This document shows, piece by piece, positions 16,135 through 25,683 of a DNA stretch of 42,513 nucleotides. Source of the DNA: Nodosilinea foveolarum (GTDB taxonomy: Bacteria; Cyanobacteriota; Cyanobacteriia; Phormidesmidales; Phormidesmidaceae); NCBI GenBank assembly GCA_003242035.1, contig QBMC01000020.1, positions 1-42,513 on the forward strand. The letters are read 5' to 3'. Position 1 is the stretch's first letter, and every line of letters starts with the position of its first letter. The notes beneath the pieces are model-generated. The model had not been told where the DNA came from and searched no databases. It saw only the letters and a list, made by a program, of their open reading frames with translations. Position numbers and translations under genes: made by a program.

Positions 16135-16206
16135 GAAGCCACTTTTGGATAAGTTGCTTCTGCTAGGCTAGTTGCCTACACTAATTGTTTCTGATGCTAA
16201 TGGGTT

Positions 16207-16461
16207 ATGAAAGAGCGTTTGCTTAAAGGGTTGAATACGGCACTGATGCTCAACCTGTTTTTTGTACTGTTTTGCTTTGTCTGGTTTGCGATCGCGCTAA
16301 TCGGTCGTTCTACTAACGTCAACTTAGGCTTCGATACCTGGTACAGCCTTTGGAACCCCGTGATTATGCCTGCGATTGGAATTCTCATGGCTGGAGCGTT
16401 AATCAGCGGTATTTCTAGCTGGGTGCGTAATAGGTTTTTGAAGGGAAGCGAGGCTTCTTAG
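16207..16461 (+). CDS. Two-helix small membrane protein, unknown function
   Basis: An 84-aa protein with two clear hydrophobic helices, residues ~12-33 (LMLNLFFVLFCFVWFAIALI) and ~49-69 (PVIMPAIGILMAGALISGIS), joined by GRSTNVNLGFDTWYSLWN. Basic residues flank both ends (KERLLKG, VRNRFLKG), so both termini are predicted to be in the cytoplasm. I do not recognise the family. It is preceded by a terminator, so it has its own promoter, and it converges on yvcK with 40 bases between the stops. Confidence 0.7.
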   Translation: MKERLLKGLNTALMLNLFFVLFCFVWFAIALIGRSTNVNLGFDTWYSLWNPVIMPAIGILMAGALISGISSWVRNRFLKGSEAS

Positions 16462-16501
16462 ATTAGAAAACAAAGACTAGAAAACAAAAAGCTTTCCTTG
16501 T

Positions 16502-17863
16502 CTACCAGTTCCCTCTTGTCCGCTCATACCACTTCACCAGCACTCTAGCAAGTCGTTTGGGATCGTGGCGAACGGTAGTATTATTTTCGCTCATGACGTT
16601 GGCAATGACGATTCGTCTGCCTGCTTCGATGACGGTTTTGCGGTCGAGTAGAACTGGGGTGGAGCCTTCTTTTTGGTAGCGGGCGATCGCGGCTTCTGAA
16701 GGCAGCTTTTTTTGAATAAGAACAGCGTCAAATAAGTACTTGCCGCAGGCTCTGTCAATTGCTTCGATATGTTCGGCGACGCCGTAGCCCTGGGTTTCGC
16801 CCGGTTCGGTCATGATGTTGCAGATGTAGATGCGCGGAACTTTTCGAGCGGCGATCGCCTCAACTAGCTCTGGCACCAGCAGATTTGGGATAATGCTGGT
16901 GTACAGACTACCCGGCCCCATGATGATGTAGTCGGCTCCTTTAATGGCTTCAAGGGCTTGTGGTAGCGCGGGCGGATCTACTGGGACGCAGCCAATTTTT
17001 GAAATGGCCCCTCGGGCCTTGGTAATGTTCGACTCGCCTTCGATGTATCGACCGTCTTCTAAACTAGCCCAGAGGCTGACATCGCTGAGCGTAGAGGGCA
17101 ATACGCGGCCACGAATAGCTAGCACCTGAGAACTGGCTGCGATCGCCCGCTCCCAGTCGCCGGTAATCTCATTCATCGCCGACAAAAATAAATTACCAAA
17201 GCTGTGACCGCTGAGTCCAGTCCCCGCTTCAAACCGATACTGAAATAGCTCTGTCAGCAGCTTTTCCTCATCGGCTAAGGCCGTAAGACAGTTGCGAATG
17301 TCGCCCGGTGGAATGCCACCCATTTCCCGTCTGAGTCGCCCAGAAGACCCGCCATCGTCTGCAACGGTGACAATGGCCGTAATATTCGCGCTGTAATGCT
17401 TAAGGCCGCGCAACAGGGTCGATAGGCCGGTGCCGCCGCCAATCACGACGATGCGGGGGCCTTTGCGCAGGCGACGATGGGTGGCGATCGCATCCCACAA
17501 ATTATCTTCGCTGTTAGCCGGTAGCAAAACTTCGGTAATAGCCCCCAAGGTGCGAGACTGCGCCCAAACGATCAGCAGCAAACCGCCGAGGATAGCCAGT
17601 GGGCCGCTGACGTAGTTAGGCACTAGCCGGGTGATCAGGTTCAGCAGGCTACCGACAAACTTAACCGTATAAAAGACGGGCGTTAGCCTCAGCCAGACCA
17701 GCGCACCTAGAATGAGCGAGACAATGCCAACTGTACTTAGTAATAGCCAACGTTTGACAAACAGTCCTGGCGTTAGCCACCGCATCCAGCGAGGGGGTTT
17801 AGCATATAACCTTTTACGATTTGGGCGCATGACGGTGGCTGTAGGCATATGCCTAAGGGACAT
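16502..17863 (-). CDS. yvcK: YvcK/CofD-like gluconeogenesis factor with N-terminal membrane segment
   Basis: Nucleotide-sugar-binding protein needed in Bacillus for growth on gluconeogenic carbon and for cell shape. The YvcK domain starts near residue 138 with [20 protein letters not shown], then [33 protein letters not shown] and [16 protein letters not shown]. It continues through [18 protein letters not shown] and [14 protein letters not shown] to the C-terminus. Ahead of it are two or three hydrophobic helices (about residues 39-60 and 85-105), a form common in cyanobacteria and not in Bacillus YvcK. I start at the ATG at 17863; a GTG just before it is possible, and Met at MRPNRKR could also serve. 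It is divergent from mlaF. Confidence 0.92.
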   Translation of the reverse strand: MSLRHMPTATVMRPNRKRLYAKPPRWMRWLTPGLFVKRWLLLSTVGIVSLILGALVWLRLTPVFYTVKFVGSLLNLITRLVPNYVSGPLAILGGLLLIVWAQSRTLGAITEVLLPANSEDNLWDAIATHRRLRKGPRIVVIGGGTGLSTLLRGLKHYSANITAIVTVADDGGSSGRLRREMGGIPPGDIRNCLTALADEEKLLTELFQYRFEAGTGLSGHSFGNLFLSAMNEITGDWERAIAASSQVLAIRGRVLPSTLSDVSLWASLEDGRYIEGESNITKARGAISKIGCVPVDPPALPQALEAIKGADYIIMGPGSLYTSIIPNLLVPELVEAIAARKVPRIYICNIMTEPGETQGYGVAEHIEAIDRACGKYLFDAVLIQKKLPSEAAIARYQKEGSTPVLLDRKTVIEAGRRIVIANVMSENNTTVRHDPKRLARVLVKWYERTRGNW

Positions 17864-17918
17864 CACTGAAGTTGGAGCCGAGACAGTTAGAGCCGAGACT
17901 CTGCTGAGGAATCTCGCA

Positions 17919-17954
17919 GTTCAACTAGGATATAGGTTCAATTAGGATATATAG
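17919..17954. repeat. Direct repeat in the yvcK-mlaF divergent promoter region
   Basis: GTTCAACTAGGATATAG (17919-17935) is followed directly by GTTCAATTAGGATATATAG (17936-17954), differing by one base and an AT insertion. Just before it AGCCGAGAC also occurs twice (near 17875 and 17890). These doubled sequences lie 55-116 bases from the yvcK start and 82-117 bases from the mlaF start, where an operator would be. Confidence 0.6.
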
Positions 17955-18035
17955 AGGTCGCTGATAGAAATCTACGATAGATAGACCACAATACGGATAG
18001 AGCATACCCCCCAAGAGGACTAGCGTCAGTTTCTG

Positions 18036-18899
18036 ATGTTTAATTTCGATCCATTACAGGCTGAGGGTTCAGCGGCAGGTCGCTCAGTTGCTTCGTCACC
18101 CGCTTTGTCACCCTGTGAGAGTGATGAACCGCTAGTGATGCTAAAAGGAATTTCTAAGCAGTTTGGTGAGAACTGCGTACTTGATCACATCGACTTTACC
18201 CTCAATCCGGGAGAGGCGATCGCCATTATTGGCCCCTCGGGAACTGGCAAGTCTACTATTTTACGAATTATTGCGGGACTGCTCGCGCCCGATGAAGGCG
18301 AGATTTGGATTGCGGGCCAAAAAAGAATTGGCCTAATTGAAGACTCGCCCGATCCGCTAGGGGTCGGGATGGTTTTTCAGCAGGCGGCTTTATTCGACTC
18401 GCTAACAGTGGCCGAAAACGTAGGATTTTTGCTCTATCAGCACTCTAATTTGAAGTCCCGAGAGATTCGCAAGCTGGTGTCTGATGCCCTGGCCATGGTC
18501 GGCTTGCCAGATATTACCGATCAGTACCCAGCGGAACTTTCGGGCGGTATGCGTAAGCGAGTGAGCTTTGCTAGAGCGGTGATGTCTAACCCGCACAATC
18601 CGACTGATAGACCCAGTCTGCTACTGTACGATGAGCCAACCGCCGGACTCGATCCGATTGCATCGACCGTGATTGAAGATCTAATTCGGGAGATCCATAC
18701 TGGGCAAGCCTGTAGCGCTTATCTGATTGTGACTCATCAGGAGAGTACAATCAGGCGAACGGCAGACCGCGTGGTCTTTTTGCATGGTGGCCAGGTTCAA
18801 TGGATAGGTAGTGTGGCCGATATTGACTCGACCGAAAATCCGTTTGTCCGACAGTTCTTTAGCGCCAAAATTGACGGGCCTATTCACGTCACGGGCTAG
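18036..18899 (+). CDS. mlaF: MlaF-type lipid-transport ABC ATPase
   Basis: ATPase of an MCE-family lipid transporter (Mla / chloroplast TGD3 type), 287 aa. An N-terminal ~30-residue polar extension precedes the domain. Walker A GPSGTGKST is at 67-74, the Q-loop GMVFQQAALF follows, then the signature LSGGMRKRVSFARAV and Walker B LLLYDEPTAGLDP, and the H-loop in IVTHQEST. The C-terminal VQWIGSVADIDSTENPFVRQF is typical of MlaF/TGD3. It is followed after 206 bases by the MCE gene mlaD, which supports the substrate. The permease MlaE is not in the window. It takes lipids between envelope or thylakoid membranes by analogy; direction is not known. Confidence 0.9.
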   Translation: MFNFDPLQAEGSAAGRSVASSPALSPCESDEPLVMLKGISKQFGENCVLDHIDFTLNPGEAIAIIGPSGTGKSTILRIIAGLLAPDEGEIWIAGQKRIGLIEDSPDPLGVGMVFQQAALFDSLTVAENVGFLLYQHSNLKSREIRKLVSDALAMVGLPDITDQYPAELSGGMRKRVSFARAVMSNPHNPTDRPSLLLYDEPTAGLDPIASTVIEDLIREIHTGQACSAYLIVTHQESTIRRTADRVVFLHGGQVQWIGSVADIDSTENPFVRQFFSAKIDGPIHVTG

Positions 18900-18947
18900 C
18901 GAGCACAAAATTCTCATAGCGCCTTCAGACTGATTCTGCTTTGGTCA

Positions 18948-18986
18948 CTAAACTGGATAGTTTAGACTGACGTATAGCGCTACGTC
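18948..18986 (+). repeat. Two adjacent hairpins between mlaF and mlaD
   Basis: CTAAACT/AGTTTAG (18948-18954 and 18959-18965, 4-base loop) is followed at once by GACGTA/TACGTC (18969-18974 and 18981-18986). TTATTG follows the second one. The pair could weaken or stop mlaF transcripts so that mlaD is expressed separately; the T tract is too short for a firm terminator call. Confidence 0.45.
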
Positions 18987-19105
18987 TTATTGCCTATTCT
19001 GTGTCGGTCTATTTAGCAGCGTTAGTCAGTGTCGATTTAATCGCGTAGAATGACGCTGGCAGGCGGCATCGGAAGCAGGCGCGGACTCATCAACTTAGGA
19101 AATTC

Positions 19106-20560
19106 ATGCGGGCACGAACAATTCGAGAAGGTTCTGTGGGGCTGCTGATCCTGTTGGGGATCGGTTTGTTTGGTGGATTGGTACTCTGGCTGCGGGGGTT
19201 TAACCCGACGAATCGGCCTTATGAACTGACCGCCGAGTTTGAGGACACCATGGGCGTGCAGCTAGGAACCGCTGTGATGTATCGAGGCGTACCAGTAGGG
19301 CGGGTGGTGTCTTTAACGCCACTGTCTAACAAGGTAGAGGTGGGTCTAGAAATTACTCAAAAAGATTTGCGAATGCCTAGCGAGGTGATTGTCGAAACGG
19401 TGGAGTCGGGACTCATTGGCGAGATGTCGATTGAGATTACGCCTTTGACTAAGCTAGACGTGAGTGCGCTTGACATGAGCGCGACGGGTAAAGGCTGTGA
19501 CAGTAGTTTGATTTTGTGCGATGGCGATCGCCTAGTAGGGGTAGCTGGCCCTAGCTACGAAGCACTGCTGCGTTCAGCGGGGGAAGTCGCCGATTTACTA
19601 GCCGATCCTGAACTGATTGCTCAGCTAAAAACAGTATTAGATAACGTTTCTACGACGACGCAAGGTGCGGGTGTGCTGGCCCAAGAAGCGATTGGCCTAG
19701 CCAAAGATGCCAGAGCGGAAATTGCGCCGCTATCAGCTTCTGCTCAGGCCGCTACGGTAACCGCAACACGGGCGGCAAATCAGGTTGGGATGGCGGCTGA
19801 GCAGTTTTCAGTGACGGCCTCTGATATTGACAGTCTGATTGGAGAGAATCGCGGTGTCCTAGTGGATACGTTAGGCAATTTGCAGGCGTCTAGTTTGCAG
19901 CTACGGACTACGGCAGATGCGATTGGGCCGACTTTTCAAAGTGGGGAGTTAGTTAGAAACTTAGAAGTACTGGTAGGTAATACGTCAGCGGCGTCGGCAG
20001 ATTTGCAAGCGGTCACGGCTTCACTCAATACGCCCGCGAACTTAGTCTTGCTCCAGCAAACGCTAGAATCGGCTCGAGATGCGCTCTCTAGCGCTCAAAA
20101 AGTAATGGCTGATGTGGACGAGATTACGGGTGACCCGGCGGTGCGCAATCAGCTACGCGAGCTAATTAACGGGTTGGGGGCGCTGGTTTCTTCTACTCAA
20201 ACATTAGAGCGGGAGTCTGAAGTGGCCCGAGTGCTGGCTCCTTTGGGCGCACAGGCCAACGCACAGGCCAACAGCTCTATTCGCGCTCAGATGAACAATC
20301 CGGCGGCGACGCGTACAAGTTTGAGTCCGCGAGCGGCCCAGTCCGAGGCGAGTCGTATTTTGATGAAAGGGGCGCAGCGTAATCGTACTGCTCAAATTGA
20401 GCGGCTTCGCCAACGCCCGCAGTTGGTATTCGATGGTGAAAGATACATTTTGCGACCTGGCGACCAGTTAGCCGAACAAGGTTTAGTTGAGCGGAGCCTA
20501 GCTGAACAAAAACCTAAAGCTGGGGGGCAGGATCTAAAAACGCCCCTGCCAAAAAGGTAA
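19106..20560 (+). CDS. mlaD: MlaD/TGD2-type MCE-domain lipid-binding protein
   Basis: Periplasmic, membrane-anchored subunit of 484 aa. A single anchor helix is at residues ~9-29 (VGLLILLGIGLFGGLVLWL). The MCE domain follows at ~38-115 (RPYELTAEFEDTMGVQLG, VMYRGVPVGRVVSLTP, ESGLIGEMSIEITPL). The next ~260 residues are long amphipathic helices (many Ala, Gln, Thr), which in other MCE proteins form a hydrophobic channel across the periplasm. The last ~90 residues are polar and may be disordered. The length is about twice that of E. coli MlaD and is like cyanobacterial MCE proteins. mlaF is upstream; a separate promoter is possible because of the 206-base gap with hairpins. Confidence 0.9.
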   Translation: MRARTIREGSVGLLILLGIGLFGGLVLWLRGFNPTNRPYELTAEFEDTMGVQLGTAVMYRGVPVGRVVSLTPLSNKVEVGLEITQKDLRMPSEVIVETVESGLIGEMSIEITPLTKLDVSALDMSATGKGCDSSLILCDGDRLVGVAGPSYEALLRSAGEVADLLADPELIAQLKTVLDNVSTTTQGAGVLAQEAIGLAKDARAEIAPLSASAQAATVTATRAANQVGMAAEQFSVTASDIDSLIGENRGVLVDTLGNLQASSLQLRTTADAIGPTFQSGELVRNLEVLVGNTSAASADLQAVTASLNTPANLVLLQQTLESARDALSSAQKVMADVDEITGDPAVRNQLRELINGLGALVSSTQTLERESEVARVLAPLGAQANAQANSSIRAQMNNPAATRTSLSPRAAQSEASRILMKGAQRNRTAQIERLRQRPQLVFDGERYILRPGDQLAEQGLVERSLAEQKPKAGGQDLKTPLPKR

Positions 20561-20705
20561 AATCTTCTGTGCGTCCGGCTATTAAGGACTGAGCTTTTCC
20601 AAGGGGGGTCTCTGGTGCGATCTCAGTCATACCAGCTTTTGCGGGAACATTGATGGCATCATTGTCAAGTTTTCTCTACCTTGTGTATGCGAGGTACGCT
20701 TCAGG

Positions 20706-22679
20706 GTGACCTATTCTCCGCTGCTTTCTTCTACTCAACGCTCAGATCCATCAGATGATTTGCCTGTTCAGGCGTGGTCAGCTTCATTGCTAGGCCAGAT
20801 TAGCTGTTTGTTGCAATGCCCCATTGATACGCCTCAGCTCTGGTCTAAGGTGCTGCTGCTTTTGGGCCGTACGCTGTCTTGTTCGGTTCATTTGTCCTGG
20901 CGAACAGCGCTAGGCAGCGGTATCGATGAACAGCACTGTTGGGGAATGCCGCCTTTATCGACGGATGCTTCGACCCGGCTGTGGCAGCATCTGGGCATCG
21001 ATTTGCCTAGCGAAGAGGCTACTTTGTGGCAAATTCAGCCGGATGAGCTAAAGGCGCAGTTGTCGGCGTTGGTTTTTGAGGGCTGCTTTAAGCTAACCGA
21101 TACGCGCGTTTATGAACGGGACTGTTGGCCTGCTGATGTGGTGGCGGCGCTAGGGCCAAGTGCAGGCCAGTCGGTTGCTTTGCTGCCGCTTTGTTGCGAT
21201 CTCCAGGGTGTCGGTGTTTTAGCATTACTAAGACGAGCTGACCAAGAGATCTGGCAGCCCAACGAGATCGAATTACTCGAAGCGGTGGGTCGCCAGATCT
21301 ATTTGTCTATTCGGCGATCGCACATCGAGCACGTTAACCGTAACCGCAGCGCCTACGACCCGCTCACTCAGCTCCCTGATCGCGTTTTGTTCAACCAGCA
21401 GTTGAGTCGGGCGATCGCTATTTCTAATGCCAAAGAGGTGATGCTAGGCGTGGCTTTTCTGGATTTGGATCGATTCAAAAACATCAACGACACGCTGGGC
21501 TATGAGGTCGGCGACTGTCTGCTACAGCAGGTTGCAGAGCGATTGCAGAATAGTTTGCGGGACTATGACGTGGTGGCTCGCTGGGGGGGCGACGAGTTTA
21601 CTTTGATGCTGCCAGGATTGCGCTGCGCCGAAGATATTACCCGAATTGCCGAGCGCATTTTGAAACGGCTGGCGGCTCCTTTTCAGGTGAAAGGCCAGGA
21701 GTTATTTGTCACGGCTAGTTTGGGTATTGCGCTCTTGCCTTACGATGGCAAAGACGGGCAAACGCTCTTGCGAAACGCTGATGCGGCGATGTATCAGGCC
21801 AAGGCTCGGGGGCGGAATAACTTCCAAGTCTACTTTGAGGAGATTAACGCCAATGCGCGAACTCAGCTCAATTTGGAAACGGACCTGCGCAAGGCGCTAG
21901 ATAACCACGAGCTGTTTTTGTGCTATCAGCCTCAGGTGGATTTGGCGACCGGCGAGTGGATTGGGCTAGAGGCGCTGATTCGCTGGCAGCATCCGGTGTT
22001 GGGGCTAATTCCACCTAGTAGATTTATTTCGATTGCCGAAGAAACTGGGTTGATTGAGCCGATTGGTCAGTGGGTGCTGGAGGAGGCTTGCGCTCAGTAT
22101 GGGCGATGGCGGCGACGAGGCTTTCCGGCGCTGAGGCTGGCAGTAAACCTGTCGGCGCAGCAGTTTCAGCGCAGCAGTCTGGCGCGTTCGATTATGCAAA
22201 CTCTAGAATCTACAGGCTTTGACCCTCGTTGTTTAGAACTAGAGGTGACGGAAAGTGCGGCGATGCATGACGTAAAGTATGCCGTTAATATTCTTAAGAA
22301 GCTTTCGCACGCGGGCATTCAAATTGCCATGGACGACTTTGGCACCGGCTACTCGTCCTTGAGCGTGCTGAAGCACTTTCCGCTGGACACGATTAAGATT
22401 GATCGCTCTTTTGTAATGGATCTAGTGGATAGTCCAAGTGATGCGGCGATCGCCTCCACCATTATCGCGCTCGCCAAGGGCCTGAACTTTAAGGTTCTAG
22501 CAGAAGGAATTGAGACCGCCGAGCAAATTGCTGTGCTCAGTGAGATGGGCTGCGACTATGCGCAGGGCTACTGGTATAGCCGTCCTCTGACCGTAGCGCA
22601 AATGGACGTTTTGCTAGAAGACGGCACTTTTTATCAGGTGGCTAAACTGCAACCGCCGAGCAGAGATCTGGTTGGTTGA
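20706..22679 (+). CDS. GAF-like, GGDEF and EAL domain cyclic-di-GMP protein
   Basis: A 657-aa protein that could both make and degrade cyclic di-GMP. An N-terminal GAF-like sensor is at ~35-210. The GGDEF domain (~215-370) begins YDPLTQLPDRVLFNQQL and has an intact active site RWGGDEF near residue 294, with the inhibitory RxxD motif (RDYD) five residues before it. The EAL domain (~395-640) has an intact E-A-L near 421 (GLEALIRWQHP), plus LEVTESAAM, MDDFGTGYSSLSVLKHF and LAEGIETAEQ. All catalytic residues I can check are present, so activity in either direction is possible. Start is GTG at 20706; no good ribosome site is visible. The adjacent genes give no clue to what it controls. Confidence 0.9.
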   Translation: MTYSPLLSSTQRSDPSDDLPVQAWSASLLGQISCLLQCPIDTPQLWSKVLLLLGRTLSCSVHLSWRTALGSGIDEQHCWGMPPLSTDASTRLWQHLGIDLPSEEATLWQIQPDELKAQLSALVFEGCFKLTDTRVYERDCWPADVVAALGPSAGQSVALLPLCCDLQGVGVLALLRRADQEIWQPNEIELLEAVGRQIYLSIRRSHIEHVNRNRSAYDPLTQLPDRVLFNQQLSRAIAISNAKEVMLGVAFLDLDRFKNINDTLGYEVGDCLLQQVAERLQNSLRDYDVVARWGGDEFTLMLPGLRCAEDITRIAERILKRLAAPFQVKGQELFVTASLGIALLPYDGKDGQTLLRNADAAMYQAKARGRNNFQVYFEEINANARTQLNLETDLRKALDNHELFLCYQPQVDLATGEWIGLEALIRWQHPVLGLIPPSRFISIAEETGLIEPIGQWVLEEACAQYGRWRRRGFPALRLAVNLSAQQFQRSSLARSIMQTLESTGFDPRCLELEVTESAAMHDVKYAVNILKKLSHAGIQIAMDDFGTGYSSLSVLKHFPLDTIKIDRSFVMDLVDSPSDAAIASTIIALAKGLNFKVLAEGIETAEQIAVLSEMGCDYAQGYWYSRPLTVAQMDVLLEDGTFYQVAKLQPPSRDLVG

Positions 22680-22691
22680 GCGATGCTAAAT

Positions 22692-23441
22692 TTAGCAAGG
22701 TTCGCCGGTAGCGGGCACGGTGCGCATATCCCAGGGCACGACTGAGAAGAAGAAGAGCGTTAGGGCCATGACTAGGCCGCTGGCGAGAAATTGCCAGGAG
22801 GGAACCAGGGAAACGCTGAGGGTGCTGATGCCGTGAATGAGGGCAGCGGCGGTGAAGCTGTGTGATCGCATCCGAACGCCCATAATGCTGTAGCCCACTG
22901 TGCAGAGTCCCAACCATAGGGGACAGAGATTGATCAAAATAGAGCTGACGCCGCAGAATATACCGTAGGCCGTGAGTGCCATGCCGCCTGCCATCAGAAT
23001 GGCCCAGAGGAAAATAATCCAGCGGAGATTTTCGGCTTTGGCAATCTGCCAGGTGAGGCCAGCGGTGGAGGCGATACAAGCGCCGGTAATGGCTGCGTCT
23101 ATTACAGCTTGAGTTGCCCAGCTAAGTAGGGAGAACTGCGCTATGGAAAATATGAGCGCCGAAGCCAGACCCCATAAGATAAAGGCTTGGTCAATAGACG
23201 TAAAACACACCTTTTCAGCGATGTTTTCGATGAGTCCTTCAGCAATAATATTGCCTTGAGCTACCCACTCGCCTGCTAAAAACCTTAGGTGAGCTTTGGC
23301 CAACCCGACCGGATCTCGCATTCCATCCGCTTTAGCCGAATAGATAGCCGAATAATTAACTGAATGATTATTTGGGCGCGAGCTTGAGTATTGAATGAAA
23401 GTAGGCGATGCGGCAGATTCGCTGATATCAAAAGAAGTCAT
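22692..23441 (-). CDS. Polytopic membrane protein of unknown function
   Basis: About 249 aa from the ATG at 23441; a GTG at 23480 would add 13 residues. After a hydrophilic N-terminus of ~75 residues (containing GLAKAHLRFLAGEWVAQG) there are five or six hydrophobic helices: QAFILWGLASALIFSIAQF, DAAITGACIASTAGLTW, LRWIIFLWAILMAGGMALTA, CGVSSILINLCPLWLGLCTV and SGLVMALTLFFFSVV are clear. I do not recognise the family. It converges on the GGDEF-EAL gene with only 12 bases between the stops. It is divergent from the ABC exporter genes. An AT-rich promoter-like stretch lies upstream at ~23525-23570. Confidence 0.65.
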   Translation of the reverse strand: MTSFDISESAASPTFIQYSSSRPNNHSVNYSAIYSAKADGMRDPVGLAKAHLRFLAGEWVAQGNIIAEGLIENIAEKVCFTSIDQAFILWGLASALIFSIAQFSLLSWATQAVIDAAITGACIASTAGLTWQIAKAENLRWIIFLWAILMAGGMALTAYGIFCGVSSILINLCPLWLGLCTVGYSIMGVRMRSHSFTAAALIHGISTLSVSLVPSWQFLASGLVMALTLFFFSVVPWDMRTVPATGEPC

Positions 23442-23744
23442 GCTGACTGTGATTAAGGATGGCCCCGACGCTCGATTCACCTGAGTTTTTCTAGGTGAAA
23501 GTGAGGCTCTTGCTAGGATAATTGCGAGGTTGTAACTAAATATTAACTTATTCTTATATATTTGTTAAGTTTAGGTGATGACATCTTTCTTTGGGTGGGG
23601 GTAGTCTGCCCTGTGGACTTTAATGAGCGTTTTATCTAGCCGGTTCTTAGCCAACCCCAAGGCTTCGCGCTAACCGGTGAACAAGCGCGTTACGATAGTG
23701 CTCAAGTTTTGTCTGTATTTTGTTTTGAGCGCTGCTAAGTTTTG

Positions 23745-24821
23745 ATGCCGAATGATAGTTTGTCTCCTAACGTGTCTGCTCCGTTTGCCCTTGAGTCTAA
23801 GGATCTGCGCAAGTCTTATGGTCGGGGCAAGCGTCGGTTTGAGGCGGTTCGCGGGGTGTCTTTAAGCCTTTGTCCGGGTGAGGTACTGGCTTTTTTGGGG
23901 CCAAACGGCGCTGGGAAGACCACGACGATTAAGATGATTGCCGGGTTAATTTATCCGGACGCGGGATGGGTGCGGATTTCTGGGAAAGATCCGCATCGGC
24001 AGCCGGATGCTTTGCGAGGAGTGGGGGCGGTTCTAGAAGGCAATCGCAACCTGTATTGGCGGCTGACGGCGCTGGAGAATTTGGAGTATTTTGGGGTGCT
24101 TAGAAAGCTGTCTCGGCGGGTGGCTCGGCAGCGTGGACTGGAGCTGTTAGCGCGCTTTGAGCTGATGGATAAGCAGAAGGAGCCGGTGCGGAAGCTGTCG
24201 CGCGGGATGCAGCAGAAAATTGCGATCGCCGTTGCATTAATCCACGAACCTAAGCTGTTGCTATTGGACGAACCTACTCTGGGCCTGGACGTAGAATCGG
24301 GCGAGACGGTGAAGACGCTGATTCGACAGGTGGCGGCTTCGGGTTGTGCAATTTTGCTAACGACCCATCAGCTCAACGTGGCTGAGGAGCTATCAGACCG
24401 GGTGGCGGTGATTCGGCGCGGGGAAATTGTGGCTGAAAAGCCTACTCAGGAGCTGATTCGACAGTTTTCGGATCGCTCAGCCTATCAAATTGAAGTGGAA
24501 GGCGGGCTAGATATTTCTCGCAAGCTGGCGTTGGAGAAGTTGGGCGCTCAGGTGACCGGTCAGGTGGTTCGTTTTGTGCCGCCTGCTACGAAGCATCAAG
24601 ATGGCTTAAGAAATGGCCTCAGCGGGTTGGCGGTCAAACGCTCTGCCAACCTCTATCAGATCTTCAATATCCTCGATCCGCTGCCTTTAGTAGATGTGCG
24701 GCAAGATAAGGCTGATTTGACGGATGCCTTTTTGCGACTGGTGCAGTCTGAAAGGCCGACGGATACGAAAGGCGACTCTGTAAAACCTCTCCCCCCAGAC
24801 TTGGAAGCTCAGCATGGTTGA
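23745..24821 (+). CDS. ABC exporter ATPase, DrrA/ABC-2 type
   Basis: ATPase of an efflux system, 358 aa from the ATG at 23745 (a TTG directly before it is in frame). Walker A GPNGAGKTTTIK, the signature LSRGMQQKIAIAVAL (LSRGM instead of LSGGQ) and Walker B LLLLDEPTLGLD are present, and the H-loop TTHQL. After the nucleotide-binding domain (about residues 15-235) there is a C-terminal domain (~235-359) as in DrrA-type exporters. The permease gene overlaps by eight bases (24814-24821). Substrates of this group include antibiotics, polysaccharides and lipids; nothing nearby tells which. Confidence 0.88.
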   Translation: MPNDSLSPNVSAPFALESKDLRKSYGRGKRRFEAVRGVSLSLCPGEVLAFLGPNGAGKTTTIKMIAGLIYPDAGWVRISGKDPHRQPDALRGVGAVLEGNRNLYWRLTALENLEYFGVLRKLSRRVARQRGLELLARFELMDKQKEPVRKLSRGMQQKIAIAVALIHEPKLLLLDEPTLGLDVESGETVKTLIRQVAASGCAILLTTHQLNVAEELSDRVAVIRRGEIVAEKPTQELIRQFSDRSAYQIEVEGGLDISRKLALEKLGAQVTGQVVRFVPPATKHQDGLRNGLSGLAVKRSANLYQIFNILDPLPLVDVRQDKADLTDAFLRLVQSERPTDTKGDSVKPLPPDLEAQHG

Positions 24822-25587
24822 TTTGTTTATTGGCGAATTCAAAAGAACCTGGCTTCAGACGCTGCGCTATCCTACCGAGGCCATTGGTGGCGTTGTGATT
24901 TTGACGGCGGTGTTTTACGGCATCTTTTTTAGTACGCAGTATATGGCTGGGTCTGCGAGTGCTTTTGGCGATCGCCTAGACTCGCTAGTGGTGGGCTACG
25001 TCACCTGGACTTTGGTGCTTTATATTTTGAATGACACGGCGACTAGCCTTCAGATGGAGTCGCAGACGGGGACGCTAGAGCAGGTATTTTTGTCGCCTTT
25101 TGGCGCGTTTAAGGTATTTTTAGTCAGATCCGTCGCCAGTTTGACCCTGCGGCTGCTTTTAATTCTGGTGGTGCTAGGACTGATTTTGTGGATCACCGGT
25201 AGCCAGCTAGCGTTTCCTTCTCTGCTTTTTTTACCGCTGCTGACGCTGATTTTGGCGGCTTCGGGATTAGCTTTTCTAGCGGGTTCACTGGCCTTGGTAT
25301 TTAAGCGAGTGCAGCAATTACTGGGCCTGTTTCAGTTTGTGCTGCTGTTTTTGCTAGCTACGCCTACTGAAGATTGGACGGGGACGGCGCGAACGGTGGC
25401 TAACATGCTGCCGATTTTGCCCAGCATTGGTCTGTTAAGAGGATTGATGGCTAAGGGCGAGGCTTTGGACTGGGGACTGTGGGCGATCGCGCTAGCCAAT
25501 GGATTGATTTACTTTGCGCTAGGCGTGACGGTCTTTCGCTGGGCCGAGCGCAAGGTAAAAAAACAAGGTACTTTGGGTGGATATTGA
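24814..25587 (+). CDS. ABC-2-type exporter permease
   Basis: A 257-aa membrane protein with six hydrophobic helices (GGVVILTAVFYGIFF, SLVVGYVTWTLVLYIL, LTLRLLLILVVLGLILWI, LLFLPLLTLILAASGLAF, LLGLFQFVLLFLLAT and GLWAIALANGLIYFALGV). The loop GTLEQVFLSPFGAFKVF is typical of the ABC-2 family. The start codon lies inside the end of the ATPase gene, so the two are translated together as an exporter. A bidirectional terminator at 25627-25660 follows. The substrate is unknown. Confidence 0.88.
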   Translation: MVDLFIGEFKRTWLQTLRYPTEAIGGVVILTAVFYGIFFSTQYMAGSASAFGDRLDSLVVGYVTWTLVLYILNDTATSLQMESQTGTLEQVFLSPFGAFKVFLVRSVASLTLRLLLILVVLGLILWITGSQLAFPSLLFLPLLTLILAASGLAFLAGSLALVFKRVQQLLGLFQFVLLFLLATPTEDWTGTARTVANMLPILPSIGLLRGLMAKGEALDWGLWAIALANGLIYFALGVTVFRWAERKVKKQGTLGGY

Positions 25588-25626
25588 AGCTGGGTCGGAC
25601 GACCTGCACTGAATTTAGGCATAAAG

Positions 25627-25660
25627 AAAACCCCAATGCGGTTTAGAGCACTAGGGTTTT
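25627..25660. terminator. Bidirectional terminator between the exporter and the binding protein
   Basis: AAAACCC (25627-25633) pairs with GGGTTTT (25654-25660), with an inner TGC/GCA pairing. It lies between two convergent genes and has A and T tracts on both sides, so it can serve both strands. Confidence 0.7.
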
Positions 25661-25683
25661 GAAGGCGTCTATCTTGGAAGGAT

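Noticed and set aside
23640-23677. CCGGTT/AACCGG inverted repeat upstream of the ABC exporter
   Set aside because: Long loop and a bulged stem; it could arise by chance and has no T tract.
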